DNA of 64,000 bases from Elusimicrobia bacterium RIFOXYA2_FULL_47_53 (GTDB taxonomy: Bacteria > Elusimicrobiota > Endomicrobiia > Endomicrobiales > XYA2-FULL-47-53). Below the pieces are notes generated by a model. The model had not been told where the DNA came from, searched no databases, and saw only the letters and a list, made by a program, of their open reading frames with translations. The first letter of the stretch is position 1. Each line of letters opens with the position of its first letter. The translations under genes were made by a program, and so were the position numbers. The DNA lies in assembly GCA_001800315.1 (NCBI GenBank), contig MGVE01000011.1, positions 68,851-132,850 on the forward strand, written 5' to 3'. Shown piece by piece: positions 35,086 through 43,628 of the stretch.

Positions 35086-35646
35086 ATGGTTTTGAGCCAG
35101 ATTATCGCTAACGGCGAAGAGCCGATGAAAAAAACGCTGGAGAAAATGAAAAACGATTTGTCGGCTATAAGGACCGGCCGAGCCAGTGTCGCTCTTATTG
35201 ACGGATTAAGGGTTGACAGCTATGGTTCGCTTCTGCCGATAAAACAGCTGGCTAATCTTTCGGTTTCCGACGCGCGCACGATAGAGGTAAGGCCCTGGGA
35301 CATATCTCAGCTGCAAAGCATTGAAAAAGCCATTCAGAAATCCGACCTCGGGCTGACTCCCGTAAACGACGGAAAGATTATAAGGCTCTCGGTTCCTCAG
35401 CTTAATGAGGAAAGGCGCAAAGAACTTATTAAGGTAGTCAACAAAATGACCGAGGATTTCCGTGTTTCCATACGAAACGAGCGCAGGGTAATGGTGGAAG
35501 CGCTGAAAAAAGCCGAGAAAGACAAAAAGATAACCGAAGACGACAGAAAAAAAGGCGAAGGCGAGCTTCAGAAAATCACCGATATATATGTTAAAAAGAT
35601 TGACGAGATGCTTAAGGCGAAAGAAAAAGATATAATGGAAGTGTAG
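35086..35646 (+). CDS. frr: Ribosome recycling factor
   Basis: Splits post-termination ribosomes together with EF-G. It is 186 residues long. The three-helix bundle with SAIRTGRASVALIDGLRVD, RPWDISQLQSIEKAI and VSIRNERRVMVEALKKAEK is plain. A CCGGAGG Shine-Dalgarno site precedes the ATG. A ferredoxin gene follows after 58 bases. Confidence 0.97.
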   Translation: MVLSQIIANGEEPMKKTLEKMKNDLSAIRTGRASVALIDGLRVDSYGSLLPIKQLANLSVSDARTIEVRPWDISQLQSIEKAIQKSDLGLTPVNDGKIIRLSVPQLNEERRKELIKVVNKMTEDFRVSIRNERRVMVEALKKAEKDKKITEDDRKKGEGELQKITDIYVKKIDEMLKAKEKDIMEV

Positions 35647-35704
35647 TCAAACGCCAATATTTTAAAATACAGCCGTCAGACGCGGCAAAGAAAAGGAGAA
35701 CAAA

Positions 35705-35884
35705 ATGGCTTTTAAAATTGATCAGGAACAGTGTATCGGATGCGGAGTATGCGAGGGAACATGCAAACAGACTGCCATAGTGGCGGATAACGATAAATTC
35801 AAGATAATAGCCGAGAAGTGCACGGATTGCGGCGATTGCGCCGATGTCTGCCCGGTCAGCTGCATCAGCGGCACAAAAAAATAA
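35705..35884 (+). CDS. Small 2[4Fe-4S] ferredoxin
   Basis: A 59-residue protein with two cluster motifs. The first is CIGCGVCEGTC (C10, C13, C16, C20) and the second is CTDCGDCADVCP (C39, C42, C45, C49), plus C53. It is the standard clostridial-type electron carrier, although the first motif lacks the usual Pro after its fourth Cys. An AAGGAGAAC Shine-Dalgarno site precedes the ATG. The uppS start follows its stop directly. It lies in the operon that also encodes IspG, an iron-sulfur enzyme that needs such a donor. Confidence 0.9.
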   Translation: MAFKIDQEQCIGCGVCEGTCKQTAIVADNDKFKIIAEKCTDCGDCADVCPVSCISGTKK

Positions 35885-36595
35885 GTGCCTAATTCCGTCT
35901 TGCCGGACCAAAAGAACCTTCCCAGGCATATCGCCGTCATAATGGATGGAAACGGCAGGTGGGCCAAGAAAAGAGGCCTGCCCAGGATTTTCGGGCACAA
36001 AGCCGGACTGGGAACCGTAAGGAAAATTGTTGAGGCCTGCGTAAAACTGAAAATTGAACACCTCACTCTTTACGCGTTTTCAACGGAAAACTGGATAAGG
36101 CCCCATTCGGAAGTAAACGGCCTTATGAACCTGTTAAAGATTTATGTCAGGAAGGAATTGAAAGATCTTCAGAAAAACAATGTCCGGCTCTCGGCGATAG
36201 GAGATATTTCAAAGCTTCCCTCCGGCGCCAGGGCTGAACTGCAGAAAGGCATTAACGAGACTTCCGGAAACACAGGGCTTGGGCTGAATCTCGCTCTTAA
36301 TTACGGTTCACGGCAGGAAATTGTCCGGGCGTTTAATCTGATGGCTGAGCGCGGGATGCGAAAAATTGAAGAGAGCGATATAAGCGATTTTCTTTATACC
36401 GCGGGCATGCCTGACCCCGACCTTTTAATACGGACCTCGGGAGAGCTGCGCATATCAAACTTTCTGCTGTGGCAGATAGCGTACTCGGAACTCTACATTA
36501 CTCCGGTCTTGTGGCCGGATTTTTCTGAAAAACATCTGATAGAAGCGATCGCGGAATACCAGAGAAGAGATCGTCGTTTCGGCGGGGCTAAATAA
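35885..36595 (+). CDS. uppS: Undecaprenyl diphosphate synthase UppS
   Basis: A cis-prenyltransferase of 236 residues that makes the C55 lipid carrier of wall synthesis. The motifs HIAVIMDGNGRWAKKRG, LTLYAFSTENW and the C-terminal DLLIRTSGELRISNFLLWQ are conserved. The start is GTG, immediately after the ferredoxin stop. The TAATG junction overlaps cdsA by one base. Confidence 0.96.
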   Translation: MPNSVLPDQKNLPRHIAVIMDGNGRWAKKRGLPRIFGHKAGLGTVRKIVEACVKLKIEHLTLYAFSTENWIRPHSEVNGLMNLLKIYVRKELKDLQKNNVRLSAIGDISKLPSGARAELQKGINETSGNTGLGLNLALNYGSRQEIVRAFNLMAERGMRKIEESDISDFLYTAGMPDPDLLIRTSGELRISNFLLWQIAYSELYITPVLWPDFSEKHLIEAIAEYQRRDRRFGGAK

Positions 36596-37422
36596 TGCTG
36601 CTTCCCAGACTAATTACGGCCGTTGTGGGCATACCTCTCATGCTGTTGAGTATTTATTGGGGGGGATTGCCGTTTTTAATAGTAATGATGGGCGTTGTTT
36701 TCCTCGCTCTTCAGGAGTTTTTTTACATCGCCGAAAAGGGCAACTACAGCGTAAGGCCCGTGACCGGAATAGTAACCGGGATGCTCATTTTTATCTCGGT
36801 ATATTTAAACGCCACGAAAATAGGGCCTTTGAGCGACAACCAGGGCACGGCCGCGCTTATAACTCTTCTGATTATCCCGCTTTTCGCCATGGAAATAATT
36901 AAGAAACAACCGCAGAAAGCCATTGAAAGAATGGGACTGACATTTTTCGGGGCTTTTTTTATTTCCTGGACCCTCGGACACCTGGTTCTTATCAGAAATT
37001 TAAGGCCGGACGGCCTGCTGTTTTCTTTGTTTCTTGTCCTTCTTATCTGGACTTTGGACACGGGGGCTTATTTTGTCGGCAGGAAATTCGGGCGAAACAG
37101 GCTTTCTGAATCCATAAGCCCAAAAAAGACGGTAGAAGGCGCCATAGGGGGAGTGATAACCGCCGTTGTTGTCGGGCTTATATGCAGGCTGATATTCTTA
37201 AAGCACATATTTTCCATTCCGGAGACCATAATAATATCTGTCGCGATTTCAATTGTGTCTCAATTTTCCGACCTTGCGGAATCTCTTATAAAAAGGGATG
37301 CCGGCTTGAAAGACTCGTCAGACCTCCTGCCGGGGCATGGCGGCATGCTTGACCGCTTTGATTCTTTCCTTTTCACGGCTCCGCTTTTCTATTATTATCT
37401 GGTTGTATTTAAAAACATTTAA
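36595..37422 (+). CDS. cdsA: Phosphatidate cytidylyltransferase CdsA
   Basis: An integral membrane enzyme of 275 residues that forms CDP-diacylglycerol. Seven or eight membrane helices are seen. The family signature at the C-terminus, SLIKRDAGLKDSSDLLPGHG followed by GMLDRFDS, is complete. Its product feeds PgsA, encoded at 58.5 kb. The uppS-cdsA-dxr-rseP order is common in bacteria. Confidence 0.96.
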   Translation: MLLPRLITAVVGIPLMLLSIYWGGLPFLIVMMGVVFLALQEFFYIAEKGNYSVRPVTGIVTGMLIFISVYLNATKIGPLSDNQGTAALITLLIIPLFAMEIIKKQPQKAIERMGLTFFGAFFISWTLGHLVLIRNLRPDGLLFSLFLVLLIWTLDTGAYFVGRKFGRNRLSESISPKKTVEGAIGGVITAVVVGLICRLIFLKHIFSIPETIIISVAISIVSQFSDLAESLIKRDAGLKDSSDLLPGHGGMLDRFDSFLFTAPLFYYYLVVFKNI

Positions 37423-37490
37423 ATTTGCCTCCGTTACGGGAACCCGCCCCGCGACGGACAAAGCGACTCTAATTGCCCGACGGGTTTTCT

Positions 37491-38660
37491 ATGAAAAAAA
37501 TATCTATACTTGGTTCTACCGGTTCAATAGGTTTGCAGGCCGCCGCTGTGGTAAGAAAATACAGGAATGATTTTTCCGTTCGCGCGCTCGCCAGCAGCTC
37601 AAATATTGAAGAGTTGAAAAAACAGATCCTTGAGTTCCGGCCTGAGGTTGTTTCCATACAGAGCGAAACGCTCTCTGCCGAACTTAAAGGCTGGTGCCGG
37701 TCAAAAGGGGTCAAAACCAGGGTTGTCTCCGGCGACGATGGGCTTGTTGAGGCCGCCGAAGTTAACTGCGATATTGTCCTGTCCGCGGTCGTGGGATTCG
37801 CCGGTTTAAAGCCTCTGCTGGCGGCAATTAACAAGGGAAGGACTATCGCCCTTGCCAATAAGGAAGCTCTTGTTGTGGCGGGCGATATAATAATAAAGAA
37901 GGCGAAGTCCCGTAAAAGCGAAATAATTCCGGTTGACAGCGAGCACTCGGCTATTTTTCAGTGCCTTAAGAATGAAAACGGGGGAAATATAAGAAGGATT
38001 CTGCTCACGGCTTCCGGCGGCCCGTTTTACAGAAGCAAAAAACCGCTCTCGGAAATTACGGCTAAACACGCGCTTGAGCATCCCACCTGGAAGATGGGCA
38101 GAAAAATCACTATTGATTCCGCCACGCTTATGAATAAGGGCCTTGAGGCCATAGAAGCGCATCACCTTTTCGGTACCCCCATTGAAAAGATACAGATAGT
38201 TATCCACCCGCAGTCTATCATTCACTCTATGGTTGAATTTGCCGACAGTTCCGTAATAGCGCAGATGTCCTATCCCGACATGAAACTGCCCATACAATAC
38301 GCTTTGACTTATCCTGAAAGAAGGCCCTCCGATGTCAGGCCTCTGGACCTGTTCAGCGTGGCGAAGCTGGAATTCGGCAAACCAGATTTCAGGAAATTCA
38401 GGTGCCTTGAGCTTGCGCTCGCGGCATCTTCAATCGGCGGCACCATGCCTGCCGTTATGAACGCCGCCAACGAGGAGTCAGTGCGCCTTTTTCTTGACGG
38501 CGCCGTCTCATTTACCGATATACCAAAACTTATTGAGCGGGCCATGAAGGCGCACAAGCCCTTAAGGAATCCCGCGCTGGACGATATATTTGAAAGTGAC
38601 AGGGCCGCGAGGGCCTCGGTTGTTGAAGGATTAAGAGGGTTAAAGAGGTTAAAATGCTGA
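37491..38660 (+). CDS. dxr: DXP reductoisomerase Dxr
   Basis: Converts 1-deoxyxylulose 5-phosphate to MEP, the committed step of the MEP isoprenoid pathway. It is 389 residues from the ATG at 37491, giving MKKISILGSTGSIGLQA; an upstream in-frame TTG is less likely. ANKEALVVAG, VDSEHSAIFQCL and NKGLEAIEAHHLF are family motifs. It overlaps rseP by 7 bases. The pathway end product goes to UppS in the same operon. Confidence 0.96.
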   Translation: MKKISILGSTGSIGLQAAAVVRKYRNDFSVRALASSSNIEELKKQILEFRPEVVSIQSETLSAELKGWCRSKGVKTRVVSGDDGLVEAAEVNCDIVLSAVVGFAGLKPLLAAINKGRTIALANKEALVVAGDIIIKKAKSRKSEIIPVDSEHSAIFQCLKNENGGNIRRILLTASGGPFYRSKKPLSEITAKHALEHPTWKMGRKITIDSATLMNKGLEAIEAHHLFGTPIEKIQIVIHPQSIIHSMVEFADSSVIAQMSYPDMKLPIQYALTYPERRPSDVRPLDLFSVAKLEFGKPDFRKFRCLELALAASSIGGTMPAVMNAANEESVRLFLDGAVSFTDIPKLIERAMKAHKPLRNPALDDIFESDRAARASVVEGLRGLKRLKC

Positions 38661-39733
38661 ATATTTTCGGTTTTAATATTACTTATTTTCAGATAGCGGC
38701 CACCGTGCTTGGCATCGGGCTCCTGGTGTTCATTCACGAGCTGGGCCATTTTATTATGGCTAAACTATACGGCATACGAGTAGAAAAATTTGCTTTCGGC
38801 TTCGGCCCGGAGCTAATTGGTTTTACCTACGGCGAAACCCGGTATTCCATCTGTGCCATACCTCTCGGAGGCATGGTCAAGATGCCCGGCGAGGACGCCG
38901 ATTCTGCTTCCGGCTCGCCGGACGAGTTTCTCTCGCAGGCCTGGCACAGGCGCCTGTTTCTCGCGCTCATGGGCCCGGTAATGAACTACCTGCTGGCTGT
39001 CGTGCTGTTTGCCTCCGTGATCTACTTCTGGGGTTTTTCAAAACCGTCCGATACTCCGGAGATTGGAGCTGTAGTTGAGGGCTATCCGGCGCAGAAAGCA
39101 GGAGTGCTTAAGGGCGATATTATTGTTTCTATTAACGGCGCCGGTGTCAGTTCCTGGCTGCAGATGTCCGAAATAGTGCACAGTAATCCCGGCAAACCGG
39201 CCGTCTTTGAAGTTTTGAGGGGAAGCTCTAAAATCATATTGAAGATTTCGCCTCTAAAAGATCCTGTCTCTGGAAAGGGGCTTATCGGGATATCTCCAAA
39301 ACTTACGGTGCAGAAAGCCGGCATGGCCGATTCTCTTATTTACGGGGCGAAGATAACAGTCTATCAGTCAGTGTTTACCTTAAAATACCTTGGTGAGAAG
39401 CTTATAAAATGGGAAAAACCCGAGATAGCCGGGCCAGTTGGCGTTATCCAGATCCTCGCGACAGCCGCTAAAACCGGGTGGGACAACCTTTTGTACATAC
39501 TCGGGGTCATTTCCACGGCGCTGGGACTGTTTAATCTTCTGCCTATTCCATTGTTAGACGGCGGGCATATTTTTATGGCGCTCATTCAGGCGGTCACGCG
39601 CAGACCTCTGAATAAAAAAATGATAATAGCCGCGAATTATGCCGGCCTTGCGGTAATATTGGCGATATTTCTTTTTGCCACCTACAGCGACATAGTTAGG
39701 GTCGCTTTTAGTTTCGCGGCGAAGGCGCAATAA
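38654..39733 (+). CDS. rseP: Site-2 intramembrane protease RseP
   Basis: A zinc metalloprotease in the inner membrane, 359 residues. HELGH at residues 28-32 lies in the first membrane segment, one PDZ domain lies in the middle ([20 protein letters not shown]), and the second metal-ligand motif is [12 protein letters not shown] near the C-terminus. It cleaves anti-sigma factors or leftover signal peptides; no sigma-E-type partner is in the window. Confidence 0.95.
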   Translation: MLNIFGFNITYFQIAATVLGIGLLVFIHELGHFIMAKLYGIRVEKFAFGFGPELIGFTYGETRYSICAIPLGGMVKMPGEDADSASGSPDEFLSQAWHRRLFLALMGPVMNYLLAVVLFASVIYFWGFSKPSDTPEIGAVVEGYPAQKAGVLKGDIIVSINGAGVSSWLQMSEIVHSNPGKPAVFEVLRGSSKIILKISPLKDPVSGKGLIGISPKLTVQKAGMADSLIYGAKITVYQSVFTLKYLGEKLIKWEKPEIAGPVGVIQILATAAKTGWDNLLYILGVISTALGLFNLLPIPLLDGGHIFMALIQAVTRRPLNKKMIIAANYAGLAVILAIFLFATYSDIVRVAFSFAAKAQ

Positions 39734-39735
39734 AA

Positions 39736-40818
39736 ATGTTCACAAGAACGGAGACAAGAAAAATCAGGGTCGGCAAAGTCGCGGTAGGCGGCGGAGCTCC
39801 TGTCACTATTCAGTCAATGACAAACACAAAGACTGAGGATGTTTCCGCCACGGTAGACCAGATTAAACGCCTTGAAGACGCCGGTTGCGAGATTGTCCGC
39901 GTGGCCGTCCCCGATATGAAAGCCGCGCTTAAGCTTGGCGCGATAAAGAAAAGGATTTCCATTCCCTTAGTGGCGGATATTCATTTTGATTACAGACTTG
40001 CTGTTGAAGCCGCGAGCCAGGGCGTTGATAAATTAAGGTTGAATCCCGGCAATATTGGCAGCCGCGAAAATGTTGAAAAAGTAGTCAGCGCGGCAAAAAA
40101 GGCGTGCGTGCCCATAAGGATCGGCGTAAACGCAGGCTCCCTTAAGGCCGTTCATGGAAAGTCCGGGCCTTTGGCTCGGGCAAAAAGCCTGGTGGATTCC
40201 GCGCTTGAACATGTCAAAATCCTGGAGTCTTTTGATTTTAAGGATATAGCCGTCTCGCTGAAGGCCTCCGATATCGCCACAACAGTTGAAGCTTACAGGC
40301 TGATGGCGCAAAAAAGAAACTACCCTCTGCACCTGGGCATTACGGAGGCTGGAACGCTTTTCAGGGGAACGGTAAAGTCATCGGCCGGCCTTGGCATTAT
40401 CCTTTATATGGGCCTGGGAGACACGATAAGGGTTTCTCTGACAGCCGACCCTGTTGAGGAAATAAAGGTGGCCAGGCAGATTCTGCAGTCGCTCGCGCTT
40501 CGTGCCTCCGGTGTTGAGCTTGTTTCCTGCCCGACCTGTTCGCGCTGCGAGGTGGATCTTATCAAAATAACCGGCGAGCTGGAGGATAAAATTTCCTCTT
40601 TGCGCCCGGGTAAAAAAGGGAAAGATATCAAAGTGGCGGTTATGGGCTGTGTTGTAAACGGCCCCGGCGAGGCAAGAGAGGCCGACATAGGCATAGCCGG
40701 AGGGAAAAACACTGGCCTTCTTTTTGAGAACGGAAAACCCGTCTCAAAAGTTGCGCCCGATAGATGGGTAAAAACCTTAATGGGCAGAATAAACCGTAAA
40801 ATTAAATCCAATAAATAA
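39736..40818 (+). CDS. ispG: HMBPP synthase IspG (GcpE)
   Basis: A [4Fe-4S] enzyme that reduces MEcPP to HMBPP, the sixth MEP-pathway step. It is 360 residues long. [14 protein letters not shown], the cluster motif [11 protein letters not shown] and [10 protein letters not shown] are the hallmarks. It needs low-potential electrons from ferredoxin or flavodoxin, and a ferredoxin gene is in the same gene run at 35.7 kb. It lies 2 bases after rseP. Confidence 0.96.
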   Translation: MFTRTETRKIRVGKVAVGGGAPVTIQSMTNTKTEDVSATVDQIKRLEDAGCEIVRVAVPDMKAALKLGAIKKRISIPLVADIHFDYRLAVEAASQGVDKLRLNPGNIGSRENVEKVVSAAKKACVPIRIGVNAGSLKAVHGKSGPLARAKSLVDSALEHVKILESFDFKDIAVSLKASDIATTVEAYRLMAQKRNYPLHLGITEAGTLFRGTVKSSAGLGIILYMGLGDTIRVSLTADPVEEIKVARQILQSLALRASGVELVSCPTCSRCEVDLIKITGELEDKISSLRPGKKGKDIKVAVMGCVVNGPGEAREADIGIAGGKNTGLLFENGKPVSKVAPDRWVKTLMGRINRKIKSNK

Positions 40819-40840
40819 CCAAAGAACCGGAGGCGGCAGT

Positions 40841-41305
40841 ATGAGCAGCATATATTTAACTAAAGACGGCAGAAATAAGATGATAGACGAGCTTGAAAGG
40901 CTTAAAAACAGGAAGCCTCTCATTCAGGAAGAGATAGCCCGGGCCCGCGAGCACGGGGATCTGAGGGAGAACGCGGAGTACCATGCCGCGAAAGAAACCC
41001 TGACCAATCTGCAGCAGCGCATTGCCGAACTGGAAACAAAGCTTTCAAGAGTGAAGATTATTGAAGACCAGAACATGGAAAAGGGTACCATTTACATCGG
41101 CGTAACCGTAAAGATGAAAGACGAGGACGGCGACGAGTATAATTACACTATAGTGGATGTGGAAGAGGCTAATTTGGCGGAAAATAAAATTTCCGTGCAG
41201 TCTCCCATGTCGCAGGGTCTGCTCGGGCACAAAGAAGGCGAACAGGTGACCGTTTCCCTGCCCGCGGGCGACATGAAGTTTAAAATTCTTAAAATCTCCA
41301 GATAG
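40841..41305 (+). CDS. greA: Transcript cleavage factor GreA
   Basis: Rescues backtracked RNA polymerase by stimulating transcript cleavage. The length of 154 residues is normal. The N-terminal coiled coil carries AREHGDLRENAEYHAAKE with the acidic tip residues, and the C-terminal FKBP-like domain has SPMSQGLLGHKEGE. A CCGGAGG Shine-Dalgarno site precedes the ATG. It lies 22 bases after ispG. Confidence 0.97.
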   Translation: MSSIYLTKDGRNKMIDELERLKNRKPLIQEEIARAREHGDLRENAEYHAAKETLTNLQQRIAELETKLSRVKIIEDQNMEKGTIYIGVTVKMKDEDGDEYNYTIVDVEEANLAENKISVQSPMSQGLLGHKEGEQVTVSLPAGDMKFKILKISR

Positions 41306-41314
41306 AGAGGCGCT

Positions 41315-43030
41315 ATGTACTTTACAAAATTCTTTATTCCAACGCTCAGAGAGGCACCGTCGGACGCTGATATTGTTTCGGCAAAACTAATGCTGCGCGC
41401 CGGCATGATACGAAAACTTGCCTCGGGTTTGTACGAATGGCTTCCCCTGGGCTTAAGAGTGCTTCGTAATGTGGAAAATATCATAAGAACCGAAATGAAC
41501 AGGATAGACGGCCAGGAGGTCTGGCTTCCCATAATGCAGCCTAAAGAGCTTTGGGAGGAAACCGGCAGATGGGTGGTTTACGGAAAAGAGCTGTTCCGAA
41601 TTAAAGACAGGAAAGAGTCTGATTTCTGCCTCGGCCCGACCGCCGAGGAAGTTATCACCGACATCGTCCGCCGCGAGGTGCGTTCTTACAGGCAGCTTCC
41701 GGTTATGCTCTATCAGTTCGGAGTAAAATTCAGAGACGAAATAAGGCCCAGGTTCGGCATAATGCGCGCGAGGGAATTTCTGATGAAGGACGCTTATTCC
41801 TTTCACGCTGACGAGCAGGACGCGGGGAATTATTATCAAAAGGCGTTTGAGGCTTACAAAAATATATGCGGCAACTGCGGCTTAAATTTCAGGCCCGTGG
41901 AAGCGACCACCGGAAATATCGGCGGATCCTTTTCGCATGAGTTTATGGTTTTGGCCGATACCGGCGAAGAAGAAATAGTCTGGTGCGGCTGCGGTTACGG
42001 CTCAAATATTGAAAAAGCCGAATGCCCGCGCGCCGACACCGAGAGAAACGGTGAGGAGCTTGCCGTCAGCGAAGTCCATACGCCCGGGCTTAAAAGTGTT
42101 GACGAGGTAAGCGCTTTTCTGAAAGAAAAATCCGACAAATTCATTAAAACCCTGGTCTATATGGCCGATGGCGCTCCGTTGGTTGCGCTGGTGCGCGGCG
42201 ATTACGAGATAAACGAAGCCAAGCTGCAGCAGGCGCTTGGCGCGCAGACGGTTTTTCTTGCCGACGCGCAGACCGTAAAAGATATTACCGGCGCTGATAC
42301 CGGTTTCGCGGGGCCCCTCGGCTTAAAGAAGGAGATCAGGATTATAGCTGATTTTTCCGTGGAGTGTATAATAAACGCCGTCACCGGCGCCAATAAAAAT
42401 GATTACCACCTTGTCAATGTGAACATTGAAAGGGATTTTAAGCCCTCGCTGGTCGCCGACATCAGAAAAGTTACTGTTAACGACCTCTGCCCCCGCTGCG
42501 GCGGAAAGCTGGAGTTCTGCAGGGGAATTGAAATAGGCCATACATTTAAGCTGGGCTTAAAATATTCAAAAGCCATGAAGGCGCAGTATTTAGACGCCCA
42601 GGGAAAAGAAAACCTCATGGTGATGGGCTGTTACGGCATAGGAGTTTCAAGAATCGTGGCCGCGGCCATAGAGCAGTCTCACGACGAAAATGGCATTATC
42701 TGGCCCGTTCAGATCGCGCCTTTCAAGGTGTATATCGTAGCCGTTAACTGGGACGACGAGAATATCAGAAAGACCGCGGTTGACATTCACGATAAGCTTA
42801 CGGCGCTTGGAATTGAAACTCTGCTTGATGACAGGCCGGAGCGCGCCGGCATAAAGTTCAAAGACGCGGATTTAACCGGCATACCCGTCAGAATTACTAT
42901 CGGTGACCGCAACCTAAAAGACGGCAAGGTGGAGTTTAAGCTCAGGAAGGATAAAAATACCGAGGCCTCGCTGGTTCCGTTTGATAAAATCATTAATGAA
43001 GTTCAAAGCGTTTTAGCGAATTCCAGATAA
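41315..43030 (+). CDS. proS: Prolyl-tRNA synthetase, bacterial type
   Basis: A class II synthetase of 571 residues. Motif 2 includes KFRDEIRPRFGIMRAREFLMKD; the inserted editing domain between motifs 2 and 3 is present (about residues 240-380), so it is the bacterial-type enzyme able to clear Ala-tRNA(Pro). Motif 3 is GCYGIGVSRIVAAAIEQ. It is the last gene before the rimP-nusA promoter. Confidence 0.97.
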   Translation: MYFTKFFIPTLREAPSDADIVSAKLMLRAGMIRKLASGLYEWLPLGLRVLRNVENIIRTEMNRIDGQEVWLPIMQPKELWEETGRWVVYGKELFRIKDRKESDFCLGPTAEEVITDIVRREVRSYRQLPVMLYQFGVKFRDEIRPRFGIMRAREFLMKDAYSFHADEQDAGNYYQKAFEAYKNICGNCGLNFRPVEATTGNIGGSFSHEFMVLADTGEEEIVWCGCGYGSNIEKAECPRADTERNGEELAVSEVHTPGLKSVDEVSAFLKEKSDKFIKTLVYMADGAPLVALVRGDYEINEAKLQQALGAQTVFLADAQTVKDITGADTGFAGPLGLKKEIRIIADFSVECIINAVTGANKNDYHLVNVNIERDFKPSLVADIRKVTVNDLCPRCGGKLEFCRGIEIGHTFKLGLKYSKAMKAQYLDAQGKENLMVMGCYGIGVSRIVAAAIEQSHDENGIIWPVQIAPFKVYIVAVNWDDENIRKTAVDIHDKLTALGIETLLDDRPERAGIKFKDADLTGIPVRITIGDRNLKDGKVEFKLRKDKNTEASLVPFDKIINEVQSVLANSR

Positions 43031-43061
43031 GGCGAGACAGATAATGAGAAGCCGCAATAAC

Positions 43062-43090
43062 TTGCCAATAAATATTTAATATGTTATAAT
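43062..43090 (+). promoter_or_regulatory. Promoter of the rimP-nusA-infB operon
   Basis: TTGCCA at 43062-43067 and TATAAT at 43085-43090 are 17 bases apart, with an extended -10 TG at 43082-43083. Transcription should begin near 43097, right at the foot of a terminator-like hairpin. Confidence 0.85.
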
Positions 43091-43098
43091 TCAACAGC

Positions 43099-43128
43099 AA
43101 AAGTGGCCATGAGCCACTTTTTGTTTTT
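43099..43128 (+). terminator. Leader terminator/attenuator before rimP-nusA
   Basis: AAAAGTGGC (43099-43107) pairs perfectly with GCCACTTTT (43113-43121) around the loop CATGA, followed by TGTTTTT. This is an intrinsic-terminator shape placed between the promoter and the first gene. NusA, encoded in the operon, enhances such terminators, so it may act as a feedback attenuator. It might also serve as a 5' stabilising hairpin. Confidence 0.7.
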
Positions 43129-43138
43129 AGGGATGACT

Positions 43139-43597
43139 ATGAGCATAATCAAGCAAATTGAAGAACTGATTAATCCGACGCTGGAGTCTTCGCAGCTGGA
43201 GCTGGTGGACTTAAGCTACACTAAAGAATCCGGAAAAATGGTTTTACGCCTGTTTCTTGACAAAGAGGGCGGGATAAAACTCTCGGACTGCGAAGAAATG
43301 AGCTCTAAACTCGGCGATATCCTTGACAACTGCGGATTTCTGCCGCAGGATTATGTCCTTGAGGTCTCTTCTCCCGGTATAGACAGGGTAATAAAGAAAG
43401 AAAAAGATTTCGTTAGGTTTAACGGCAGAAAGGTTAAAATAAACACTTTCGCGCCCGTCAGCGGACAGAGGAATTTTATAGGAAAACTTGTTTCCTATGG
43501 AAGCAATAAGGTTGTAATAGAAGACGCCGCAAAAAATATTATTGAGATTGAACTCTCAAATATTTCCAGAGCCAGGCTTGAGCCTGAACTTGGATAA
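43139..43597 (+). CDS. rimP: Ribosome maturation factor RimP
   Basis: A 30S assembly factor of about 152 residues. The start at 43139 (MSIIKQIEELINP) is chosen because AGGG lies 6 bases upstream and because the longer frame from 43103 would begin inside the leader hairpin. LELVDLSYTKESGKMVLRLF, LDNCGFLPQDYVLEVSSPGI and DRVIKKEKDF match the family. It is first in the classic rimP-nusA-infB order. Confidence 0.93.
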   Translation: MSIIKQIEELINPTLESSQLELVDLSYTKESGKMVLRLFLDKEGGIKLSDCEEMSSKLGDILDNCGFLPQDYVLEVSSPGIDRVIKKEKDFVRFNGRKVKINTFAPVSGQRNFIGKLVSYGSNKVVIEDAAKNIIEIELSNISRARLEPELG

Positions 43598-43628
43598 AAT
43601 AAATAACCATAACCTAATTGGAGGATAG

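Noticed and set aside
37423-37490. Terminator between cdsA and dxr from ACCCG/CGGGT sequences
   Set aside because: The arms are short with a loop of more than 30 bases, so the pairing is not convincing.
43103-43138. Longer rimP start giving 12 extra residues
   Set aside because: The extra codons lie inside a terminator-like hairpin next to the promoter, and a good Shine-Dalgarno site serves the ATG at 43139.
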